Positions 45,001 through 53,146 of a DNA stretch of 64,000 bases are shown in pieces. How positions within the stretch are numbered: the stretch's first letter is position 1; every line of letters starts with the position of its first letter. The notes below the pieces were generated by a model. It made no database searches. It worked only from the letters and a program-made list of their open reading frames with translations, and had not been told where the DNA came from. The position numbers were made by a program, and so were the translations under genes. Origin of the DNA: an uncultured Bacteroides sp. (GTDB lineage: Bacteria > Bacteroidota > Bacteroidia > Bacteroidales > Bacteroidaceae); NCBI GenBank assembly GCA_944322345.1, contig CALUOO010000002.1, positions 62,001 through 126,000 on the forward strand. Reading direction: 5' to 3'.

Positions 45001-46338
45001 GCGCTGCATGCCCGTTATCAGGACATGGTAGACCTGAAAGATTTGCGCAAGCTGCATCACAAATACGAAGTCCCCGACCGTAAAGAGACCATCCTCCACT
45101 TGGATGCGGCTGTCCGCCCGTTGGGTAATGCCAGCTGTGGCCCGGGTCCGATGAAGAAATACGAACTGACTTCCCAGCCGGTAGTGTTCAGCTTCATGAT
45201 GCTGCCGCTGGAACGTGCTTATCTGCAGGACGAACTGGCAGCCAAGGCACGTGTACAGATGCCTCTCTGCATGCCTGTGGCAATCGAGCGCGACAACGAC
45301 GGTTATCTGAACCTTGCAACCACTACTCCCGATGCTGCCATCTATTACAGTCTGAACGGGAAGAAGGCCGTGCAATATACCGCTCCGGTAGAACTGCTTG
45401 AAGGCGGCAAGGTAGAGGCCTACGCTGTGTCCGACAAGTTGGGCAAGAGCATGGTGACTTCGGCCGAGTTCCCTATTTATGTAGACCGTTCTGAATGGAA
45501 GATTGTTTCTGTCAGCAGCGAGAATAAAGGTGAAGAGGCACGTCAGGCAATCGACGGTAACCCGTCTACCATCTGGCATAGCCGTTGGAGCGAAAACGAG
45601 GCTAAGCACCCGCACGAGATTGTGGTGGACATGGCTTCGCTGCTCGAGATAGACCAGTTCATCTACCAGCCCCGCGATTCGGAAAACGGACGTATCAAGG
45701 CGTACGAACTCTACTTCAGCAAGGACGGACAGACATGGGAGGGTAAGACTACCGGCGAGTTTGTCAATACATCTTCTGCTCAGACTGTGAAACTGGACAA
45801 ACCAGTCACAGCCCGCTACTTCAAGCTGATTGCCCTGTCGGAGATACACGGACGTAAATGGGCATCTGCTGCCGAACTGAATGTGAATGTCATCAAGAAT
45901 CTGTCGGGCAATACCGCCACAGTCAAGCAGCGTGTAGCCTTTGTAGACAGCGATGCTGACAATAGCATGAAGCTGGCTGCCGACGGCAATCCGTCGACTT
46001 ACTGGCATACCGTACACAACCAGTTCTATCTGGCTCCATATCCGCACGAGATACAGATAAGCCTCTCTAAGGAGTCGAAGATTAAAGGTATCCGATATAC
46101 TCCCCGTCAGGATTCAGCCGAGGGACGCATTGCCGGCTACGAAATCTATGTCAGCAAAGATGGCAAGCAGTGGGGCAAGGCAGTTGCCACCGGCACGTTT
46201 GCCGATTCGAAAGAGGTGCAGACCGTAGAGTTTGCTCCTTGCGAGGGACGTTATGTGAAGCTTCAGGCTGTGTCGCCTTGTACGAAGGATGACAAGCGTG
46301 CGGCAGTAGCCGAACTGGAAGTGCTTCTGGTGAAATAA
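42067..46338 (+). CDS. Secreted GH2 beta-galactosidase with C-terminal discoidin domains
   Basis: A 1423-residue LacZ-type enzyme. ATG 42067 gives a clean signal peptide (MRNQILLGAL, cleaved after AATAQ); ATG 42022 would add 15 residues. Sugar-binding, immunoglobulin-like and TIM-barrel domains of GH2 fill about residues 40-650, with the acid/base Glu in WSLGNESGNG (near 487) and the nucleophile Glu in VCEYAHAMGN (near 556). The beta-galactosidase small-chain domain follows (about 745-1030). Then come a short beta-hexosaminidase C-terminal-like domain (near 1070-1140) and two F5/8 type C domains (about 1145-1280 and 1290-1420). The appended domains suggest binding to a complex or host glycan. 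Confidence 0.92.
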   Translation: MRNQILLGALSALMLVPAAATAQTSARPEWNDELVSGVNKETAYQIAIPTVSEQGKINQTIEESPYYKTLNGTWKFHWVADPEERPKDFYLPDYDVSGWDDIKVPATWQIEAVRHNKPWDKPLYCNVIYPFTKWNDVQWPNVIQPRPADYTFANMPNPVGSYRREFTLPESWDGRDVFIRFNGVEAGFYLWLNGKKVGYSEDSYLPAEFNLTPYLNKDGKNVLAVEVYRFTDGSFLECQDFWRFSGIFRDVFLWSAPKMQIRDFFFRTDLDEAYKDAKVDLDVIITGRKSKSELQVRITDASGKEVALHTLPAELGENHLEFTVANPKKWTAETPYLYNLTLSLVQKGKPATDIRSIKVGFREVELTADGQLTVNGKSVLFKGVNRHDHSSLNGRTVSKEEMEKDVQLMKRFNVNAVRTSHYPNNPYFYDLCDRYGIYVLAEANVECHGLMALSHEPSWEKAFTERSENMVRRYRNHASIVMWSLGNESGNGKNFKAAEAAVKKLDTTRPSHYEGNSDYCDVTSCMYPSVEWLEGVGKERLAKAQKGETVKPHVVCEYAHAMGNAIGNFREYWETYERYPALVGGFIWDWVDQSIEVPTPDGKGTYMAVGGDFGDKPNDGNFCTNGVIFSDRTYSEGKAMEVKKIHQPVWVYALGGGKYKIVNKRFHAGLDDLYGIYQIQEDGKVIASGRLDDLKLGAQESKEITIDYQPESPLPGAEYFINFSFCQKTDTEWAKAGYEVASEQFKIAESEKPVFKPELKDIRLTETEEGYLVEGEHFEALFSKAEGTLSSYLLNGTQLISKGLELNLFRAPTDNDKAVDGDWQRKGLAEMKCEPGQWTVRQEDGKVILSVNNTYRGKAGFDYQTAMEYTVTGDGAVMVSSTITPATNGEIIPRVGYRMELPEGFERMRWFGCGPFENYVDRRDAAYVGVYDDKVSNQREDYIRTQETGNHEDVRWISVTNADGVGFVYVAEDRMAASALHARYQDMVDLKDLRKLHHKYEVPDRKETILHLDAAVRPLGNASCGPGPMKKYELTSQPVVFSFMMLPLERAYLQDELAAKARVQMPLCMPVAIERDNDGYLNLATTTPDAAIYYSLNGKKAVQYTAPVELLEGGKVEAYAVSDKLGKSMVTSAEFPIYVDRSEWKIVSVSSENKGEEARQAIDGNPSTIWHSRWSENEAKHPHEIVVDMASLLEIDQFIYQPRDSENGRIKAYELYFSKDGQTWEGKTTGEFVNTSSAQTVKLDKPVTARYFKLIALSEIHGRKWASAAELNVNVIKNLSGNTATVKQRVAFVDSDADNSMKLAADGNPSTYWHTVHNQFYLAPYPHEIQISLSKESKIKGIRYTPRQDSAEGRIAGYEIYVSKDGKQWGKAVATGTFADSKEVQTVEFAPCEGRYVKLQAVSPCTKDDKRAAVAELEVLLVK

Positions 46339-46367
46339 TCATCCGTATACTTAAGCGATAATTGGCA

Positions 46368-46420
46368 ATCCCCTTGTCTCGCCGAGTTGTGATGGCTCGG
46401 AAGGCAAGGGGATGCTTTTT
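46368..46420 (+). terminator. Terminator after GH2 gene
   Basis: ATCCCCTTG (46368-46376) pairs with CAAGGGGAT (46405-46413), with an inner CCGAG/CTCGG helix, followed by GCTTTTT. Ends the GH2 transcript 30 bp after its stop. Confidence 0.85.
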
Positions 46421-46530
46421 GGGATTCTTCCCGATGTTTACGTGCAATCATCGGGATGTTTTCTCCTGTCTCTCTTGATGCCGTGTCTCCAACAGAAGGA
46501 GTAGTAGCGGAAATCCTATTCTTATAGAAA

Positions 46531-46569
46531 CAAAAAATGCTGTACTGAGAGAGCTCAATACAGCATTTT
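46531..46569 (-). terminator. Terminator of GH97 gene
   Basis: AAAATGCTGTA and TACAGCATTTT flank an inner TGAG/CTCA stem (46534-46569); on the minus strand the hairpin is followed by TTTTTTG. Located about 35 bp after the GH97 stop. Confidence 0.85.
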
Positions 46570-46602
46570 CTCTGATTAAACAGTTGATTCAGCTGATCTC
46601 TA

Positions 46603-48558
46603 TTACTCAATCACCGCCGCAAATCCACCGTTTCTTACCATCTTGATAGTAAGGCTTTGTCCCTTCTTCACGTTGGATGTCTCTTTGCGGTAGTCCATAG
46701 CCTGACGGTCGGCGTTGATGCCGTCTACAAACGAGGTCATGCGGTAGTTCTTGCTGTCGTTCAGGAAGTCGAGGCTTACGGTGAAGCTGCGTTCGTTCTC
46801 TTTGCCGTTGGTCATTCCACCGATAAACCACTTGTCGCCTTTGCGTTTTGCCACGATGACATATTCGCCCACTTTGGCATCCAGTACCCGTGTCTCGTCC
46901 CAAGTGACAGGCACCTGAGTGATGAACTCTGTGCACTCCGCGTTGCGGTAGTAGAGCGTCGGATTGTCGGCAAGCATCTGCAAGCCGCTTTCGAGTATAA
47001 CGAACAGTGCCATCTGATAAGCACGTGTTCCGATACTTGCTGAATTAGGACGCTCTGAACGGTATACGTTCGGCTGCATGCTGATCATGGCTCCCGGTGT
47101 GTAGTCCATCGGTCCTACGGCATTGCGGATAAACGGCTGGTAGATGCTGTTGTCCGGATAGCAACCTCCCATCTGTTCCATACCACGTACTCCTTCGTAA
47201 GAGAGGACATTAGGATATTTGTATTCCAGTCCGGCAGGCTTGAATGCCCCGTGGAAGTCTACAAACAGGTGGTTCTTGGCTGCTTCGCGGGCTACCCGTT
47301 CGTAGAAGTCTACCATCCATTGGTCGCCACGGTCCATGAAGTCTATCTTCACACCTTTTACGCCCCATTCGTTGAAGGTCTTGAACAGGTCGAAGTTTTT
47401 CTCTACTGTCAGCCATGTGAGCCAGAGTACGATGCCTACGTTCTTCTCCTTACCGTAGCGTATCAGCTCGTGCAGGTTTACGTCTGGGTTCGGGGTATAC
47501 GGGTCGCGTGTGCTTTTTGCCCAGCCTTCGTCCATGATGATGTATGGAATGCCGTATTTGGAAGCAAAGTCGATGAAGTATTTGTATGTCTCGAGGTTGC
47601 AGCCTGCCTTGAAGTTGACGTCAGGACCGTAAGGTATGGCTCCGTTCCACCATTCCCAGCTTACCTGTCCGGGCTTGATCCATGATACGTCTTCCAGCTC
47701 GCTCTTATCGGCAAGTTTGTAGGTCATGGTGTTTTCGAGCAGCTTGCCGTCTTCCTTGACAATCACGAAGTAACGCCACGGAAACTCGCGTACAGCTTCG
47801 GTGCGGGCGATGTAGTTGGCCTCTTTGGTGATTTTTACACTGCGGTCGCCGTCGTCGCCAAATTCCAGCGGCACTTTGGGGAATACGGCAGATACGCCGT
47901 TGTTGCCCGTACCTTTCAGGAACATGGTCGGATAGTCGGTCAGGTCAGACTCGCTGATCAGGATTTTGTATTGCTTGCGTGTATCAATCAGCGCCGGCAG
48001 GATGGCCATACGGTCTGACGGTTTCCACGAAGCGCTCTCTACGTGGTCGTAAACTTCCTCGCACGAGGTCTTGAAACCTCCCGGCTGCTGCATGTGGAGC
48101 AGATAGTCGGAGGGGAATCCGACTGTGAATTCCTCGTCCAGCACTTCGGTTGTCTGTTTCTTTCCTTTGGTGATGAAGCGGTAGGCCACTCCGTCGTTGA
48201 ATGCACGGAATTCTACCGAATAGTTGCCTTTGAAAGAGAGCAGCAACTGGTTGTATTCGTTGTCTACTTTCGAGAACTTCAGAGGCACCACGGGTGTCAG
48301 TGTTTCCTTTACGCTGTTCTGTTTCTTTTTACTCAGTTTAGGCATCTCTCCGAGTGTACGGTCGGTCATCATCAGGCGCATGGCGTTGTCTTTCAGCAAG
48401 ACTTCGTCGTTGCATGAGATGTCGTAATAAATCTTGTCTTCCAGACGTACGGATACTTTTATCTCTCCGTTGGGAGAAATCAGGTCGTAAGTCTTTTGCG
48501 CCCATGCGTTCCACGACAGGCAGCAGGCAGATAAAACTAAAAATAGGTATTTTCTCAT
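46603..48558 (-). CDS. Glycoside hydrolase family 97, probable retaining alpha-galactosidase
   Basis: A 651-residue secreted enzyme (signal 1-20, ending WAQ) with the GH97 order: N-terminal beta-sandwich (about 22-270), TIM barrel (about 280-550) and C-terminal beta domain. The barrel has GVKGVKIDFMDRGDQ. An Asp at this place (near 406) is the nucleophile of retaining GH97 alpha-galactosidases such as BtGH97b, whereas inverting SusB-type alpha-glucosidases use Glu bases elsewhere. A Glu 55 residues later (RGMEQM) fits the acid/base spacing I recall. Convergent to the GH2 beta-galactosidase, so the pair could strip alpha- and beta-linked galactose. Confidence 0.85.
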   Translation of the reverse strand: MRKYLFLVLSACCLSWNAWAQKTYDLISPNGEIKVSVRLEDKIYYDISCNDEVLLKDNAMRLMMTDRTLGEMPKLSKKKQNSVKETLTPVVPLKFSKVDNEYNQLLLSFKGNYSVEFRAFNDGVAYRFITKGKKQTTEVLDEEFTVGFPSDYLLHMQQPGGFKTSCEEVYDHVESASWKPSDRMAILPALIDTRKQYKILISESDLTDYPTMFLKGTGNNGVSAVFPKVPLEFGDDGDRSVKITKEANYIARTEAVREFPWRYFVIVKEDGKLLENTMTYKLADKSELEDVSWIKPGQVSWEWWNGAIPYGPDVNFKAGCNLETYKYFIDFASKYGIPYIIMDEGWAKSTRDPYTPNPDVNLHELIRYGKEKNVGIVLWLTWLTVEKNFDLFKTFNEWGVKGVKIDFMDRGDQWMVDFYERVAREAAKNHLFVDFHGAFKPAGLEYKYPNVLSYEGVRGMEQMGGCYPDNSIYQPFIRNAVGPMDYTPGAMISMQPNVYRSERPNSASIGTRAYQMALFVILESGLQMLADNPTLYYRNAECTEFITQVPVTWDETRVLDAKVGEYVIVAKRKGDKWFIGGMTNGKENERSFTVSLDFLNDSKNYRMTSFVDGINADRQAMDYRKETSNVKKGQSLTIKMVRNGGFAAVIE

Positions 48559-48666
48559 TGTTGTTTAATATGATAGGTATGGTTTAAAAAATAGTCAATG
48601 TTTATGTGGGGGGATTCAGTTAATATGTGTTATGTTGCTGTTTCGTTGTGTTGTCGTCATTGTGGA

Positions 48667-48674
48667 CAAAGATA
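48667..48674 (-). promoter_or_regulatory. Probable GH97 promoter, -7 box
   Basis: TATCTTTG on the minus strand matches TAnnTTTG, 109 bp before the GH97 start. The intervening leader shows no other feature. Confidence 0.5.
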
Positions 48675-48852
48675 GCTATTAAAAGCCCTTGTATGGAAAT
48701 GTGAATTGATAAAAAATGTTATTAACTTTCTTCTCTGTCGGATGAGAAGGAGCGTAAGCCTTATGTCGGATTATGGTAAAATTTGCTTATAAAGGATGCC
48801 CGGGAAAATGTTCCGGAAATACAATCGGCAGGGGAGAGGTTGATCCGGATGT

Positions 48853-48941
48853 TGGGAAAGGTTAGCTGACGTGTCAGCAAAGGTTAGCCAACACGTTGGG
48901 AAAGGTTACCCAACGCGAGCCGAAAGGTTGGCTGACAAATG
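48853..48941 (-). repeat. 22-bp hairpin repeat cluster, locus C (4 units)
   Basis: On the minus strand four consecutive 22-bp units: a first unit ending CGGCTCGC, then GTTGGGTAACCTTTCCCAAC, a hybrid unit GTTGGCTAACCTTTGCTGAC, and GTCAGCTAACCTTTCCCAAC. The order and the special first unit match loci A and B. It lies between the GH97 promoter and the terminator of the helicase gene. Confidence 0.92.
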
Positions 48942-49010
48942 GGGAATCGATGGGTTTGTAAATAGTTGGTAATCAGCCGTCTGAGGAATAAGAATATGGC
49001 TGCTCCGGAT

Positions 49011-49060
49011 AAAAAATGAAAAAGCTCCTGCGACACGGTGATTCGTTTGTCGCAGGAGCT
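49011..49060 (-). terminator. Terminator of the DEAD-box helicase gene
   Basis: AGCTCCTGCGACA (49023-49035) and its exact complement (49048-49060) form a 13-bp stem; on the minus strand a T-rich run follows (49023-49011). Confidence 0.92.
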
Positions 49061-49122
49061 GTATGGTAAAAATAGAGGACGTTTACAGTTGCTGTCCGAT
49101 TGCTGCCCCGATCTGGGCTGTG

Positions 49123-50955
49123 TTATTTCTTTTTGCTGTTCTTAGCCCATTCTCCTTCGTCGAATTCGGGTTGTTCTCCTTTGAAGAACTGCTTCCAGTC
49201 ATCTTTCTTTTTCGCTCCCCGTGGGGCGGTGTATCCCCGTTCGGCACGGCTGGGCTTCTCTTTCTTTCCGTTTCTGGAGGATGAGGCGGTTTTGCCTGCC
49301 TTTTTCCCACCCCGTTTGTCGTTGTCGGCGCTTTCTCCTTCGCTGGCTTCCTCGACTACCACTTTACGTCCGTTCCATTTCAGACGGTTGAGCACTTTCA
49401 GTACAGTCTTGGTCGATTTCTCGGCTACCTCAAAGAACGAGAAGTTCTGCATGATGTCGATGCGTCCCAGCTCGATACGCTCGCGGGTGTTACTGTTGAT
49501 AAGACCTATCAGTTCGTTGGGGAAGAACTTGTCTGTCTTGCCCAGATTGATGAACAGACGCGAGAATCCGGCTTCGGCCTTGCGGCTGCGTTTCTCTTTT
49601 CCGTCGCCCTTCCGTTCGCGCTTTTCCGACGGTTGTTCTATCTCGGCGCGTCCGCGGTAGTATTCGGCAAAGCGGTTGAATTCGTGTGAGACAACCCGCT
49701 TGATCAGGTCTTCCTTGTTCAGCCACTCCAGTTTCCGGTAGATTTCGGGCATGAACTCGGCTATCTCGTCTTCGTTCACCTTTACTTTCTCCAGATCGTC
49801 GATGACTTTGATCAGCTGCTTCTGGCAGATGGCTGTGGCTGTAGGAATCTCGCCAGCCACAAATTTCTTGCCGATAATCCGTTCGATTTCTCTCATCTTT
49901 CCCTTCTCGCGGAGGTTGATGATGGCGATAGAGGTTCCTGTCTTTCCGGCACGTCCCGTACGTCCGCTGCGGTGGGTATAGCTCTCGGTGTCGTCGGGCA
50001 GACCGTAGTTGATGACGTGTGTCAGGTCGTCTACGTCCAATCCGCGTGCGGCTACGTCGGTAGCTACCAGCAGCTGCAGATTACGGATGCGGAACTTCTG
50101 CATCACGGCGTCGCGCTGTGCTTGCGACAGTTCGCCGTGCAGCGAGTCGGCGTTGTATCCCTCCTGCATCAGCTTGTCGGCTATCTCCTGTGTTTCCTTC
50201 CGGGTGCGGCAGAAGATGATGCCGTATATGTTGGGATAGTAGTCTACAATTCGTTTCAGAGCCTCGTATTTGTCTTTGGCATGTACCGTATAGACTACGT
50301 GCTTCACGTTGCTTGTGCCTTCGTTCTTGCGTCCGATGGTGATCTCTTTGGCATCGCGCAGATACTTCTTGGCAATGCGCGAGATTTCGGGGCTCATCGT
50401 AGCAGAGAAGAGCAATGTGTTCCGGTCTTGCGGCACGTCGGCAAGGATGGCGTTGATGCTGTCGGTGAATCCCATGTTCAGCATTTCGTCCGCTTCGTCC
50501 ATCACTACGTTGCGTATGGTGGCAAGCGATACGGTCTTGCGCTCCATCAGGTCGAGCAGTCGTCCGGGTGTTGCCACGATAATGTGTACGCCTCGTTTCA
50601 GACTCCGTATCTGGCTTTCGATGGACGATCCGCCATATACCGGGAGCACCTTCAGTCCGTCAATGTATTTGGAATAGTCGTTCAGATCGCCTGCTATCTG
50701 CAAACAAAGTTCGCGGGTAGGGCAGAGGATCAGTGATTGGGGGATTCTGTTTTTTACGTCTGTCTGTTGAAGCAGAGGCAGCCCGAATGCGGCTGTCTTT
50801 CCAGTTCCTGTCTGTGCAAGGGCAACCACGTCGTTGTTGTTGCCCAACAGGTATGGGATTACTTCTTCTTGTACCGGCATGGGATTCTCATATCCCATCT
50901 CTTCAATGGCTCTGCGTATCTCCGGAGATACGCCCAGCTCTTCAAATGTCTTCAT
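49123..50955 (-). CDS. DEAD-box ATP-dependent RNA helicase with DbpA-type RNA-binding domain
   Basis: A 610-residue cytoplasmic RNA helicase of the CsdA/DeaD group. It shows the Q motif (PMPVQEEVIPYLL), motif I AQTGTGKTAAF (near residue 42), DEAD (MDEADEML near 152), SAT (FSATMS) and motif VI HRSGRTGRAGKTG (near 330). A DbpA-type RNA-binding domain is at about 465-540 (FSRLFINLGKTDKFFPNELIGLIN). A basic, low-complexity tail ends the protein (ARAERGYTAPRGAKKK-like). Probably acts in ribosome assembly or cold adaptation, as for relatives. Confidence 0.93.
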   Translation of the reverse strand: MKTFEELGVSPEIRRAIEEMGYENPMPVQEEVIPYLLGNNNDVVALAQTGTGKTAAFGLPLLQQTDVKNRIPQSLILCPTRELCLQIAGDLNDYSKYIDGLKVLPVYGGSSIESQIRSLKRGVHIIVATPGRLLDLMERKTVSLATIRNVVMDEADEMLNMGFTDSINAILADVPQDRNTLLFSATMSPEISRIAKKYLRDAKEITIGRKNEGTSNVKHVVYTVHAKDKYEALKRIVDYYPNIYGIIFCRTRKETQEIADKLMQEGYNADSLHGELSQAQRDAVMQKFRIRNLQLLVATDVAARGLDVDDLTHVINYGLPDDTESYTHRSGRTGRAGKTGTSIAIINLREKGKMREIERIIGKKFVAGEIPTATAICQKQLIKVIDDLEKVKVNEDEIAEFMPEIYRKLEWLNKEDLIKRVVSHEFNRFAEYYRGRAEIEQPSEKRERKGDGKEKRSRKAEAGFSRLFINLGKTDKFFPNELIGLINSNTRERIELGRIDIMQNFSFFEVAEKSTKTVLKVLNRLKWNGRKVVVEEASEGESADNDKRGGKKAGKTASSSRNGKKEKPSRAERGYTAPRGAKKKDDWKQFFKGEQPEFDEGEWAKNSKKK

Positions 50956-50984
50956 TAAATATCTGTATATCTTTTATTTCGGTG

Positions 50985-50992
50985 CAAAGGTA
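50985..50992 (-). promoter_or_regulatory. Probable helicase promoter, -7 box
   Basis: TACCTTTG on the minus strand matches TAnnTTTG, 30 bp before the helicase start. The -33 part would lie at the end of the NCS2 gene and was not recognised. Confidence 0.55.
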
Positions 50993-51024
50993 AGAAATAA
51001 AAACGAACCGTAGACTATGGCCGT

Positions 51025-52311
51025 TTACATAAAAAACTTCAGGACAAAGATTGCCGACAGAATATACATCCCCAATGTCAGCTTTTTGAATCTGCCACAG
51101 AAGAGGTTGATAAGCACGTAGCTGATCAGTCCCAGTACGATTCCGTCCGAAATGCTGTATGCCAGAGGCATGAAGATGATGCACAGGAATGCCGGGATGG
51201 ACTCGGAGTAGTCGGAAAAATCGATTTTCTTTGCCGACGACATCATCATCAGTCCTACCAGAATGAGAACCGGTGCTGTGGCTGCGCCCGGAACGGCCAG
51301 GAAGAACGGGGCAAGAAACAGTGCAATCAGGAAACAGATGGCTGTGACAAACGATGTCAGACCGGTACGTCCGCCTTCTCCAACACCCGAAGCGCTTTCT
51401 ACGAAGGTGGTGATGGTGCTTGTTCCTAAACATGCTCCGGCTGTAGTTCCGATGGCGTCTACCAGAAAGGCTTGTTTCAGATGAGGAATCTTTCCCTCTT
51501 TGGTCACCATGCCTGCTTTGCTTGTCACTCCTACCAGTGTGCCGATCGTATCAAACATGTCGACGAACAGGAAAGTGAAGACTACTACTACCATTTCTTT
51601 GGTGAAGATATGTTCCCATTGGAACTGGCAGAAGATTGGCTCGATGGAGGGAGGAGTGCTGACAATGCCATTGAAATGTGTCAGCCCCATCGGGACACCG
51701 ATAACTGTAGTCAGCAGGATGCCGAGCAACAGTGCTCCACGTACCCGCTTTATCAGCAGGACAGAAGTGATGAGCAACCCGATCAGCCCCAGTAGTGCCG
51801 ATCCTGATGTGATATCACCCAAACTGATGAGCGTTGCATCGTTGTTCACAATGACTCCTGCATTCTGCAATCCCAAGAAGGCGATGAAGAGCCCGATGCC
51901 GGCTCCGATGGCATTTTTCAGAGTGGCTGGCAGTGAGTCTACAATCTTTTCGCGCAGGTTGGTGATGGTGAGCAGTATGAAGATGATACCTTCTATCAGT
52001 ACGGCAGTCAGTGCAAATTGCCAGGTATATCCCATTGTCAGGCAGACAGTGTAGGCAAAGAATGCGTTCAGTCCCATGCCGGGAGCTAATCCGAAAGGCA
52101 GTTTGGCATATATAGCCATCAGGAGAGTTGCAAAAGCCGAGGCTACTACGGTAGTAGTAAATAGAGCACCTTTGTCCATGCCTGTAGCCCCCAGTATATT
52201 AGGATTGACGGCAAGGATGTATGCCATGGTCAGGAAGGTGGTGATTCCTGCCAGTATTTCTGTACGCACATGATGTATACGATGGTCGAAACCGAATAAT
52301 TTCTGAAGCAT
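51025..52311 (-). CDS. NCS2-family purine permease (AzgA-like)
   Basis: A 428-residue inner-membrane permease of the AzgA branch of NCS2 (adenine, guanine or hypoxanthine uptake). Start at ATG 52311 (MLQKLFGFDH); the frame to 52416 lacks a plausible start. The family N-terminal pattern TEILAGITTFLTMAYILAVNP is clear, as are GLAPGMGLNAFFAYT (near residue 85) and the central VFTFLFVDMFDTIGTLVG. About 12-14 spans. It is the last gene of a run of five on the minus strand, 108 bp after the putative nucleoside channel gene. Confidence 0.92.
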   Translation of the reverse strand: MLQKLFGFDHRIHHVRTEILAGITTFLTMAYILAVNPNILGATGMDKGALFTTTVVASAFATLLMAIYAKLPFGLAPGMGLNAFFAYTVCLTMGYTWQFALTAVLIEGIIFILLTITNLREKIVDSLPATLKNAIGAGIGLFIAFLGLQNAGVIVNNDATLISLGDITSGSALLGLIGLLITSVLLIKRVRGALLLGILLTTVIGVPMGLTHFNGIVSTPPSIEPIFCQFQWEHIFTKEMVVVVFTFLFVDMFDTIGTLVGVTSKAGMVTKEGKIPHLKQAFLVDAIGTTAGACLGTSTITTFVESASGVGEGGRTGLTSFVTAICFLIALFLAPFFLAVPGAATAPVLILVGLMMMSSAKKIDFSDYSESIPAFLCIIFMPLAYSISDGIVLGLISYVLINLFCGRFKKLTLGMYILSAIFVLKFFM

Positions 52312-52419
52312 AATTGTTCTTTTTTGAAAATTGTCAGGCTGACGGGATCGTTTGTATATTCCGCCAGCCTTGTTGTATGTTGTTTTTGTTGATAGGATTC
52401 TGCGCTTGGCAGACAAAGA

Positions 52420-53124
52420 TTAGAATGTCCACTTCATGGCAAGTGTAGGAATGTAGTAGAATCCGTTGCGTGTAGCAAAGTTTGTGCTCAGTTCCCATTC
52501 GGTTCCTACGCTGAGCTGCAGGTCGTCATTCACACGTTCGAATTTGTTCAGGTTTACCCAGAATTGCGGTTCGCTCAGGAAGATGAAATCGTGGTTTTTC
52601 CCATTTTTGTCGGTATGTTTCTCTCGCCAGAAATCGGCAAAACCGCTGAACGTGCATTTGCCTTTCAGGAAGTGTAGTGTCCATGTTCCTGTCAGCTGGA
52701 AATTGTGTGGCTTGGGATTCTTCTGAATGTATTTGTACAACAGCTGCAGCCCGAATACACGCGAAAAGTCGGCACTGTTCCAGTTGTATGCGGCACCTCC
52801 CAGAAATGCATTGTTGATGTAGTTCAATCCTCCGTTATATTCTACATGAGCAGAAATTGGAGCTTTCCAGAATTTGAGCTCACGGCTGATTTCCCAGTAG
52901 GCTGCATCCACGCCTTTGTCCGTATAGTCCATATCGACAAAGAAATAAGTGCTACCCCATTTGTCTGCCTTAAACATTTCGACGGTAGTTGTTACCCACG
53001 GACGTGTGTTCAGTGAGTTGTAGAGTGCTCTTCCTAAGTCATAGTGTAACTGAATATCAACTTGTGCTGCAGCATTTACAGCAAGCATGCAACATGCTAG
53101 AAGGGAAAAGATAAGTTTTCTCAT
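52420..53124 (-). CDS. DUF5020 outer-membrane protein, Tsx-like channel
   Basis: A 234-residue exported protein starting at ATG 53124 (MRKLIFSLLA), with signal ending VNAAAQ. The rest is rich in alternating amphipathic beta strands and aromatic residues and ends in KWTF, a C-terminal Phe as in outer-membrane barrels. It fits the DUF5020 family, related to Tsx nucleoside channels. Location between a PfkB kinase and a purine permease supports nucleoside or purine passage through the outer membrane; this is inference from context. Confidence 0.75.
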   Translation of the reverse strand: MRKLIFSLLACCMLAVNAAAQVDIQLHYDLGRALYNSLNTRPWVTTTVEMFKADKWGSTYFFVDMDYTDKGVDAAYWEISRELKFWKAPISAHVEYNGGLNYINNAFLGGAAYNWNSADFSRVFGLQLLYKYIQKNPKPHNFQLTGTWTLHFLKGKCTFSGFADFWREKHTDKNGKNHDFIFLSEPQFWVNLNKFERVNDDLQLSVGTEWELSTNFATRNGFYYIPTLAMKWTF

Positions 53125-53146
53125 TGATTGTAATTGTTTATGGTGT

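Noticed and set aside
43597..46047. 816-residue open frame opposite the GH2 gene
   Set aside because: Same reasoning: the GH2 catalytic motifs prove the plus strand; the reverse frame is open because of codon bias.
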